Program-made: the position numbers and the translations under genes
NCBI GenBank assembly: GCA_018829455.1
Contig: JAHJUB010000136.1
Span: 1 to 5,024, forward strand
DNA: 5,024 nucleotides
DNA from: Candidatus Omnitrophota bacterium
Lineage (GTDB): Bacteria > Ratteibacteria > UBA8468 > MWAK01
Direction of reading: 5' to 3'
The notes under the pieces: generated by a model
What the model was told of the DNA's origin: nothing
Databases searched by the model: none
What the model saw: the letters and a program-made list of their open reading frames with translations, nothing else
In this document: positions 1-5,024 of the stretch, one piece after another
Layout: each line of letters starts with the position of its first letter
Numbering within the stretch: position 1 is the first letter of the stretch

Positions 1-240
1 ATCCGCTATCCGGAGGAGACCAGGAACCAACAACGGGAAATCGGCTGGGAATACGGAAAATACGTCAGCCCGATTTACGAGGGTGACCTTGACCACGGCC
101 GGGTAATCCGGATCTTAAAAGAAACCGGTTACGACGGTCCGCTGACGATAGAAGATGAAAGCCTCGGGAAATTTGAACCGGCCAACCAAAAAGAAGTCCT
201 GAAAAAAGACGTGAGCTACCTGAAAAAACTGCTCGAATAA
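1..240 (+). CDS. Sugar phosphate isomerase/epimerase, C-terminal part (5' end outside window)
   Basis: The frame is open from the first base to a TAA at 238-240, giving 79 residues of the C-terminus of a protein that begins upstream. The piece contains Y-x-G-D-L-D-H followed by a helix and then GYDGPLTIEDE, the pattern that ends xylose-isomerase-like TIM barrels (AP endonuclease family 2 fold): a loop after strand 7, helix 7, then strand 8 carrying the last metal-binding Glu (the E of TIED). A Lys-rich helix (KKDVSYLKKLLE) closes the barrel. Members of the family isomerise or epimerise sugars or sugar phosphates in the cytoplasm using a divalent metal; the substrate cannot be deduced from this fragment. 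It is homologous to, but clearly diverged from, the intact isomerase at 2944-3708, so the two are paralogs of different subfamilies. Family assignment is good; specific function is unknown. Confidence 0.8.
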   Translation: MRYPEETRNQQREIGWEYGKYVSPIYEGDLDHGRVIRILKETGYDGPLTIEDESLGKFEPANQKEVLKKDVSYLKKLLE

Positions 241-254
241 CATTCCCCGCCTGC

Positions 255-291
255 TTGAATAAAAGGACTGGAAAATGGTATTCTTTATAGA
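255..291 (+). promoter_or_regulatory. Putative sigma-70-type promoter with extended -10 ahead of trpB
   Basis: TTGAAT (255-260) resembles a -35 box. After an 18-nt spacer comes TATTCT (279-284), preceded by TG one base upstream (276-277), which makes an extended -10 (TGGTATTCT). Transcription would be expected to begin about 7 nt after the -10, at around 291, almost exactly on the trpB ATG at 292. The core GAAAATGGTAT (271-281) recurs identically at 4978-4988 before the last gene in the window. Prediction by eye only; the -10 is 4/6 to consensus. Confidence 0.45.
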
Positions 292-1465
<1,174 letters not shown>

Positions 1466-1473
<8 letters not shown>

Positions 1474-2284
1474 AATTGAAGAAAAACTTAAACAACTTAA
1501 AAAAGAGAATAAGAAGGCGCTTATTCTCTATCTGACCGCCGGATATCCAAGCCTGGCCGCCACCGAAAAACTGGTGCCGGAACTGGAAAGAGCCGGCGCC
1601 GACATCATTGAATTGGGCGTGCCGTTCTCCGACCCGGTTGCCGATGGCGTTACCATCCAACGAACCAGCGCGGCCGCGCTCGCCTCCGGAACCAACCTAA
1701 CCAAGATTTTCCGGACCGTCTCCCGAATCAGGAAAAAGAGCCGGGTACCGATTATCCTGATGGGATATTATAATCCGATTCTGTCCTACGGTCTGGATAG
1801 ATTTGTCGCTGACTGCAAAAAAAAAGAAGTTGACGGAATCATCTGCGCAGACCTGCCGCCGGATGAAGCGCAAGAACTGCTCCGTTTAACCCGAAAAGCC
1901 GAAATCGGACTGATTTTTCTCCTGGCGCCGACCAGCACACCGGAAAGAATAAAACTGGTCACCAAGGCGAGTTGCCCTTTCATCTATTATGTTTCCGTGA
2001 CCGGAGTAACCGGAGTCAGAAAATCATTACCAAAAGATATCCGGGCCAAAATTACGCAAATCCGGCGCTACACCAAAAAACCGGTCTGTCTCGGGTTCGG
2101 CGTCAGCAACGCTTCGCAGGCAAAAGAAGTTCTGCCTTTTGTGGACGGCGTAATCGTAGGCAGCGCGCTCCTGGACTGCATTGAAAAAGCAGGCAGGAAT
2201 TACCTGGACGCAGCCAAAAAGTTTACTGCTTCGCTGGCCGCGGTGACCCCTCACCCATCCCTCTCCCCGACGGGGAGAGGATAA
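1466..2284 (+). CDS. trpA: Tryptophan synthase alpha subunit (TrpA), with repeat-encoded C-terminal tail
   Basis: Encodes the TIM-barrel alpha subunit, which cleaves indole-3-glycerol phosphate to indole and glyceraldehyde 3-phosphate and passes indole to TrpB. From ATG 1466 the protein is 272 aa (family about 260-270). The catalytic pair falls at Glu49 (DIIELGVPFSDP) and Asp60 (VADG), the same numbers as in the Salmonella enzyme. Further landmarks are LMGYYNP, the ADLPPDEA segment, VTGVTGVR (loop 6) and the phosphate-binding GFGVS and GSALL near the C-terminus. ATG 1466 was chosen over an in-frame TTG at 1460 because AAGGG (1455-1459) sits 6 nt upstream of it. The gene starts inside trpB (8-nt overlap), so coupled translation is likely. 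The last 12 residues (TPHPSLSPTGRG, 261-272) and the stop codon are encoded by a palindromic repeat; the enzyme proper seems to end around residue 260. A run of nine A (1817-1825) lies in the coding region without disrupting it. Confidence 0.96.
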
Positions 2285-2294
2285 AGGTGAGGGG
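2247..2294. repeat. GC-rich palindromic (REP-like) repeat at the trpA/trpF junction
   Basis: Two nested perfect stems can be read. The inner one is CCTCTCCCC (2260-2268) with GGGGAGAGG (2272-2280), separated by only 3 nt. The outer one is CCCCTCACC (2247-2255) with GGTGAGGGG (2286-2294). They are separated by a small asymmetric internal loop. This is the widespread 'CCCTCACCC...CTCTCCCC...GGGGAGAG...GGTGAGGG' type of intergenic palindrome, which I recall from many unrelated bacterial genomes and which often adds a TPHPxLSPxGRG-like tail to upstream proteins. There is no T-run after it, so it is not a typical intrinsic terminator. It supplies TrpA's tail and stop codon, and its right arm holds the purine stretch used as the trpF ribosome binding site. 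Confidence 0.85.
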
Positions 2295-2302
2295 GACCCG
2301 CA
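2286..2302 (+). promoter_or_regulatory. trpF ribosome binding site embedded in the repeat's right arm
   Basis: GAGGGGG (2289-2295) ends 7 nt before ATG 2303. It is the only purine-rich stretch in range, and it favours this start over the second in-frame ATG at 2315, which has none. The same bases form the outer stem (pairing with 2247-2255), so folding would hide the site, while ribosomes finishing trpA at 2284 would be expected to open it. Confidence 0.5.
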
Positions 2303-2947
2303 ATGACATCAGCAATGGTTAAAATAAAGTTTTGCGGGTTGAAGCGTCCGGAAGAGGTATGGTGGGCTGAAGAGTTGAAGGCGGATTTTGTCGGCTTCAA
2401 CCTCTACCCGAAAAGCCCCCGCTGTGTGCCGTTGAAGGACTTAAAGAAACTGGCCGGAGAGGTTAAGACGGCCAAGAAAGTGCTGGTCTTCGTAAACAGT
2501 ACGTTAGCGGAGGTCGCCCGAGCCGTAGAAAAATCCGGCGCAGACGGAATTCAGTTACACGGAAACGAAACGCCGCGCTTTTGCTCCCAGGTCAGGGTAA
2601 TAACCGGACGGCCGGTTATTAAGGCGTTCCGGCTGGCGACCGAGAAGGATTTGAAACCGCTGGAGAAATACCTGGATTATGCGGACTATTTTCTGCTGGA
2701 CGCCAGGGCGGAAGGTTTATACGGCGGAACCGGTCAACCGTTCCCCTGGGACATGGCAATCAAAGCAAAAGAGTTTGGCAAACCGGTCTTTCTGGCTGGG
2801 GGGCTCAACTGCGAGAACGTAGCCGAAGCCTGCCGGAAAGTTATGCCTTTTGCGGTTGACGTCGCCGGCGGCGTGGAAGAAAAGACCGGCGTTAAAAACA
2901 AAGAAAAAATGGCGCTGTTCATCCAGAAAGTCAAAGGAGGAAAATGA
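2303..2947 (+). CDS. trpF: Phosphoribosylanthranilate isomerase (TrpF)
   Basis: Encodes the TIM-barrel isomerase (EC 5.3.1.24) that carries out the Amadori rearrangement of N-(5'-phosphoribosyl)anthranilate to CdRP, the third step of tryptophan synthesis. At 214 aa it is of normal monofunctional length. Landmarks are KFCGLKRPE with the catalytic Cys11, GFNLYPKSPR (family GFxFxxxSPR), FVN, IQLHGNE at 83-89, FLLDARAEGLYGGTGQPFPW with catalytic Asp133, LAGGLNCENV at 164-173 and DVAGGVEEKTGVKN at 186-199. The last motif usually reads DVSSGVExxPGxKD; here the two Ser are Ala188 and Gly189, and the closing D is N. Both catalytic residues are kept, so I expect activity. ATG 2303 is preferred because GAGGGGG lies 7 nt upstream. 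The gene starts 18 nt after trpA ends and overlaps the next gene by ATGA. Its place after trpBA, not before, is unusual. Confidence 0.95.
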   Translation: MTSAMVKIKFCGLKRPEEVWWAEELKADFVGFNLYPKSPRCVPLKDLKKLAGEVKTAKKVLVFVNSTLAEVARAVEKSGADGIQLHGNETPRFCSQVRVITGRPVIKAFRLATEKDLKPLEKYLDYADYFLLDARAEGLYGGTGQPFPWDMAIKAKEFGKPVFLAGGLNCENVAEACRKVMPFAVDVAGGVEEKTGVKNKEKMALFIQKVKGGK

Positions 2948-3708
2948 AAGAAACCCAGATTGCGGCGCAGTTGTATACTCTCAGGGATTATCTGCAGACG
3001 CCGAAGGATATCGCCAAAACTCTGGCGAAAGTCAGGAAAATCGGGTACCGGATAGTCCAGTTGTCCGGTCTGGGCAAGATTGAGACAAAAGAACTTAAGA
3101 AAATTCTGGACGGCGAGGGCCTCGTCGGAAATTCCACGCACACGTCACTGGAAAGACTGATGAACGAAACCGACCTGGTAATTGAAGAACATAAAATCCT
3201 GGGCGCGGAGTACGCCGTCTGTCCGTGGATACCGGATGAGTACCATAATCTGGCCGGATACCGAAGACTGGCCAGGGAATTGTCAAAAACCGGAAAAATC
3301 CTGGCTAAGCACAAGATTACCCTCTGTTACCACAACCATGCGTTTGAATTTGAAAAGTACGACAAGAAGACCGGCCTGGAAATCCTTTATTCGGAGAGCG
3401 ACCCCAGGTACCTGAAAGCGGAATTGGATACCTATTGGATAGCTTACGGCGGCGGAGACCCGGCAACCTGGTGTCTTAAGTATTCCGGACGATTTCCCAT
3501 CGCACACCTTAAAGATTTGGGAATAAAAGACAACAAACAACTTTACCTGGAGGTGGGCGAAGGAAACCTGGACTGGAAATCAATTATAGCCGCCTGTAAA
3601 AAAGCCGGTGTGAAACTGTACGCGGTGGAACAGGATATCTGCCAGCGCGACCCGCTGGAAAGTCTGAAAATAAGTCTTAATAATCTCCACGGATTCGGCC
3701 TAAAATGA
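2944..3708 (+). CDS. Sugar phosphate isomerase/epimerase (xylose-isomerase-like TIM barrel)
   Basis: A complete 254-aa cytoplasmic protein of the AP endonuclease family 2 / xylose-isomerase-like fold; no signal peptide or membrane segment is seen. Landmarks in order: AAQLYTLRDYL at the N-terminus (strand 1), IGYRIVQLSG (strand 2), NSTHTSLE at 63-70, the YHNHAFEF motif at 129-136, ELDTYWIAYGGGDP at 160-173, AHLKD at 187-191, EVGEGNLDW at 203-211 and AVEQD at 227-231. By family analogy the metal site would use residues from YHNHAFEF (probably Glu135), Asp162, His188 and Glu229; this is inferred. The substrate is unknown; relatives are annotated only generically. AGGAGG at 2935-2940, 3 nt before the ATG, is a strong ribosome binding site, and ATGA (2944-2947) fuses its start to the trpF stop, so it is translated with the trp genes. 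That coupling does not prove a tryptophan role. It is a divergent paralog of the fragment at 1-240. Confidence 0.9.
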   Translation: MKETQIAAQLYTLRDYLQTPKDIAKTLAKVRKIGYRIVQLSGLGKIETKELKKILDGEGLVGNSTHTSLERLMNETDLVIEEHKILGAEYAVCPWIPDEYHNLAGYRRLARELSKTGKILAKHKITLCYHNHAFEFEKYDKKTGLEILYSESDPRYLKAELDTYWIAYGGGDPATWCLKYSGRFPIAHLKDLGIKDNKQLYLEVGEGNLDWKSIIAACKKAGVKLYAVEQDICQRDPLESLKISLNNLHGFGLK

Positions 3709-3716
3709 TACGTTAG

Positions 3717-3731
3717 CGCACCTTCGGTGCG
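3717..3731. repeat. Short hairpin just after the isomerase gene
   Basis: CGCACC (3717-3722) pairs with GGTGCG (3726-3731) across a 3-nt loop, 8 nt after the isomerase stop codon. It lacks a following T-run, so it is not a classical terminator, though it could protect the mRNA 3' end. It is the first of five palindromes in this gap. Confidence 0.6.
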
Positions 3732-3734
3732 GAC

Positions 3735-3760
3735 TTGTAGGGGTCGGATTTATCCGACCC
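3735..3760 (+). repeat. Palindromic repeat unit A, forward copy
   Basis: A 26-nt unit starts with TTGTAGGGG (3735-3743). The arms GGGTCGGAT (3741-3749) and ATCCGACCC (3752-3760) form a 9-bp perfect inverted repeat around 2 nt. The same unit occurs in reverse orientation at 3823-3848. The TTGTAGGGG head matches the ends of palindromes I remember from many environmental bacterial genomes; I cannot name the family precisely. Confidence 0.75.
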
Positions 3761-3769
3761 GAAACCTTT

Positions 3770-3788
3770 GACAGGCGAGACGCCTGTC
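3770..3788. repeat. Palindrome GACAGGCG / CGCCTGTC
   Basis: A perfect 8-bp inverted repeat, GACAGGCG (3770-3777) and CGCCTGTC (3781-3788), encloses the trinucleotide AGA. It is different in sequence from the flanking unit-A copies. The sequence, with the adjoining CCTAC, looks like another dispersed intergenic palindrome, but only one copy is present in this window. Confidence 0.65.
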
Positions 3789-3798
3789 CTACTGTAAG

Positions 3799-3820
3799 GG
3801 GAGGGGCTCTGTCCCCTCCC
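3799..3820. repeat. Palindrome GGGAGGGG / CCCCTCCC
   Basis: A perfect 8-bp GC-rich stem, GGGAGGGG (3799-3806) with CCCCTCCC (3813-3820), has a 6-nt loop. It would be very stable in RNA. No T-run follows, so intrinsic termination is not supported. It lies between the GACAGGCG palindrome and the reverse copy of unit A. Confidence 0.65.
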
Positions 3821-3822
3821 GC

Positions 3823-3848
3823 GGGCTTGATGAATCAAGCCCCTACAA
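3823..3848 (-). repeat. Palindromic repeat unit A, reverse copy
   Basis: Read on the minus strand, this 26-nt segment starts with TTGTAGGGG like the copy at 3735-3760. On the plus strand its arms are GGGCTTGAT (3823-3831) and ATCAAGCCC (3834-3842), a 9-bp perfect stem. It differs from the forward copy at three stem base pairs, all compensated, plus one base in the centre. It ends just before the AAGGA of the purM ribosome binding site. Confidence 0.75.
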
Positions 3849-3852
3849 AGGA
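3849..3852 (+). promoter_or_regulatory. purM ribosome binding site (decides the start)
   Basis: AGGA (3849-3852, within AAAGGAAA) sits 7 nt before ATG 3860 and begins directly after the palindromic repeat. It supports the ATG over the in-frame TTG at 3827, which lies inside the repeat and would add 11 residues encoded mostly by repeat DNA. Confidence 0.75.
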
Positions 3853-3859
3853 AATTTTT

Positions 3860-4870
3860 ATGCAATCAAAATACAAAGAATCCGGCGTCGACATAGACGC
3901 GGCCAAAGACCTGGTCTCCGGCATAAAACAGCTGGCAAAAACAACCTTGATACCCGGGGTGTTGGGTGAAATCGGCCTCTTTTCCGGCTCGTTCGCCCTG
4001 CCCATTTTTCAATATCAGGAACCGGTCCTGGTCTCCGGCACCGACGGAGTCGGCACCAAGATACTGCTGGCCGAAACCATGTCTAAATATGACACCATCG
4101 GCATTGACCTGGTGGCGATGTCGGTTAATGATATTTTGACCTGCGGCGCCCAACCCATCTTCTTCCTTGATTACCTTGCCCTTGGCCGAATAAAAAAACT
4201 CCGGGACTTGGAAATTATGAAAGGAATTGCTGAGGGATGCCGGCAGGCCGGCTGCGCCCTCTTGGGCGGAGAAACAGCCCAGATGGCTGATGTTTACGGC
4301 AAAAACGGTTTTGACTTGGCCGGGTTTGCGGTGGGTGTGGTGGAAAAGACCAGGATGATTGACGGTTCCAAAATCAAAGCCGGGGATGCCATCCTGGGCC
4401 TGCCCAGCAGCGGACTGCACAGCAACGGGTTCTCCCTGGTCAGGAAACTGTTCCCTAAAGCAGAGATAGAGAAGAAGGGAAGCCTGGGCCTGCTTCTATT
4501 GACGCCTACCCGTATCTACGTCAGGTTAATCCTGGAGATTATCCAAAAGTTTGAAGTCAAGGGCCTGGCACATATTACCGGCGGCGGACTCCTGGAGAAT
4601 ATCCCGCGGGTCTTGCCCAAAGGGACAAAAGCCGTACTCAACCGTTCCGCCTGGCAAATGCCGGATGTATTCTCTATGATTCAAGAGAGGAGCAAACTCC
4701 TCGGGGATGAAATGGCGCGCACCTTCAACCTGGGCATCGGGATGATTATCGTCGCCGAACCATCTGAAGCGGAAAAAATTGGCCGGTTTCTCACGGGAAA
4801 GAAGGAGAATTATTGCCGGATTGGCGAGATTGAAAAGACCACCGCCAAACCGTTTTGTGAAATACGGTGA
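3860..4870 (+). CDS. purM: Phosphoribosylformylglycinamidine cyclo-ligase (AIR synthetase, PurM)
   Basis: Encodes the ATP-dependent enzyme (EC 6.3.3.1) that closes FGAM to 5-aminoimidazole ribonucleotide, the fifth step of purine synthesis, in the cytoplasm. From ATG 3860 the protein is 336 aa, near the usual 340-350. Landmarks are YKESGVDID (residues 5-13; family YxxAGVD), the conserved SGTDGVGTK at 59-67, GIDLVAMSVNDILTCGAQP at 81-99, GGETAQM at 136-142 (family usually GGETAEMPGxY; here followed by ADVY), FDLAGFAVGVVEK at 151-163, GLHSNGFSLVRK from 185, HITGGGLLENIPRVLP from 238, and RTFNLGIGMIIV near the C-terminus. These cover both halves of the PurM/PurS-like ATP-grasp-unrelated AIRS fold, so the gene looks intact. 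It is separated from the trp genes by a palindrome-rich gap and is probably its own unit or distally co-transcribed. No purine-responsive riboswitch is visible upstream. Confidence 0.96.
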   Translation: MQSKYKESGVDIDAAKDLVSGIKQLAKTTLIPGVLGEIGLFSGSFALPIFQYQEPVLVSGTDGVGTKILLAETMSKYDTIGIDLVAMSVNDILTCGAQPIFFLDYLALGRIKKLRDLEIMKGIAEGCRQAGCALLGGETAQMADVYGKNGFDLAGFAVGVVEKTRMIDGSKIKAGDAILGLPSSGLHSNGFSLVRKLFPKAEIEKKGSLGLLLLTPTRIYVRLILEIIQKFEVKGLAHITGGGLLENIPRVLPKGTKAVLNRSAWQMPDVFSMIQERSKLLGDEMARTFNLGIGMIIVAEPSEAEKIGRFLTGKKENYCRIGEIEKTTAKPFCEIR

Positions 4871-4884
4871 TAACAAATTATTAT

Positions 4885-4930
4885 GGCTCATCTCCCTATC
4901 AAGTGGGTAAAAAGAGAGCCAATTTCTTTA
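4885..4930 (+). terminator. Possible weak intrinsic terminator after purM
   Basis: GGCTC (4885-4889) can pair with GAGCC (4916-4920), with a few extra pairs possible inside (CCC 4894-4896 with GGG 4904-4906). The hairpin is followed by AATTTCTTTA. The stem is short, the loop large and the T-tract broken, so the call is tentative. Its place 14 nt after the purM stop, and before a promoter-like site, fits a transcription boundary. Confidence 0.35.
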
Positions 4931-4962
4931 AAAACGCTTGAACTATCAAGATAAAACTGTAT

Positions 4963-4997
4963 TTGCATTTGTTCTTTGAAAATGGTATAAAAACTTT
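4963..4997 (+). promoter_or_regulatory. Putative promoter with extended -10 ahead of the last gene
   Basis: TTGCAT (4963-4968) is followed by a 17-nt spacer and TATAAA (4986-4991), with TG at 4983-4984 forming an extended -10 (TGGTATAAA). The expected start of transcription falls at about 4998, on the ATG of the next frame. The core GAAAATGGTAT (4978-4988) is identical to 271-281 before trpB. This -10 is 5/6 to consensus, better than the trpB site. Confidence 0.55.
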
Positions 4998-5024
4998 ATG
5001 AGAAAAAAACGTTTAATCGATACC
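4998..5024 (+). CDS. Start of an unidentified gene (3' end outside window)
   Basis: ATG at 4998 opens a frame of nine codons, MRKKRLIDT, that runs off the window. The basic N-terminus (R-K-K-R) followed by a hydrophobic pair could begin a signal or membrane segment, but nine residues are too few to tell. No ribosome binding site is visible in the A/T-rich leader; the promoter-like -10 ends only 6 nt upstream, so a leaderless message is possible. A run of seven A (5003-5009) follows the start codon. The gene could instead start further downstream. Confidence 0.4.

Noticed and set aside
241..291. Trp leader peptide or attenuator before trpB.
   Set aside because: The 51-nt gap has no Trp-codon-rich short frame and no alternative hairpins or T-run.
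3768..3795. Promoter for purM: TTGACA (3768-3773), perfect -35, with TACTGT (3790-3795) after 16 nt.
   Set aside because: The -10 is only 3/6, and most of TTGACA belongs to the GACAGGCG palindrome, so the match is likely a by-product of the repeat. Not excluded.
3741..3842. Intrinsic terminators among the strong hairpins before purM.
   Set aside because: None of the stems is followed directly by a T-run; the only T-tract (3855-3859) is 12 nt beyond the last stem and adjoins the purM start codon.
3717..3848. CRISPR array or tRNA gene in the palindrome-rich gap.
   Set aside because: There is no regularly spaced direct repeat with unique spacers and no cloverleaf; the structure is a set of separate hairpins.
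3827..3859. N-terminal extension of PurM from TTG 3827 (11 extra residues).
   Set aside because: The TTG lies inside the palindromic repeat and has no ribosome binding site, whereas ATG 3860 has AGGA 7 nt upstream and gives a normal PurM N-terminus.
3866..4420. Long minus-strand open frame of 184 codons opposite purM.
   Set aside because: It is antisense to a well-conserved purM, shows no recognisable motif, and is explained by the codon pattern of the sense gene.

Overview
The window is a compact, one-strand stretch of housekeeping metabolism from a bacterium of moderate GC (roughly half G+C by eye). All supported genes lie on the + strand. No taxonomic marker is present. The mix of standalone trp genes, xylose-isomerase-like TIM-barrel sugar isomerases and abundant GC-rich intergenic palindromes is what I associate with environmental or candidate-phylum bacteria (Planctomycetota, Omnitrophota or similar). 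That placement is a guess from style, not evidence.

Layout. Positions 1-240 hold the C-terminal end of a sugar phosphate isomerase/epimerase. After a 51-nt gap with a promoter-like sequence comes trpB (292-1473), then trpA (1466-2284, overlapping trpB by 8 nt), trpF (2303-2947), and a second, intact sugar phosphate isomerase/epimerase (2944-3708, ATGA overlap with trpF). A 151-nt gap (3709-3859) is almost filled by short palindromes. It is followed by purM (3860-4870), a 127-nt gap with a possible terminator and a promoter-like sequence, and the first nine codons of another gene (4998 onward).

Function. TrpF converts phosphoribosylanthranilate to CdRP. TrpA and TrpB together form tryptophan synthase, which makes the last two steps to tryptophan; TrpC, which lies between TrpF and TrpA in the pathway, is not here, nor are TrpE, TrpG and TrpD. 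The trp genes are therefore split in this genome, and the order B-A-F differs from the common F-B-A. PurM makes aminoimidazole ribonucleotide in purine synthesis. The intact isomerase is translationally coupled to trpF but its substrate cannot be told from sequence.

Noteworthy points. (1) A GC-rich palindromic repeat covers the trpA/trpF junction and supplies TrpA's last 12 residues, its stop codon and the trpF ribosome binding site. (2) The gap before purM contains two inverted copies of one 26-nt hairpin unit whose stem differences are all compensated, enclosing two other hairpins. (3) The two promoter-like sites (before trpB and before the last gene) share an 11-base core with an extended -10 and put the start codon 6-7 nt after the -10, which suggests leaderless mRNAs. 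I see no defence system, CRISPR array, transposase, tRNA or rRNA gene, and nothing that amounts to a clearly new multi-gene system.
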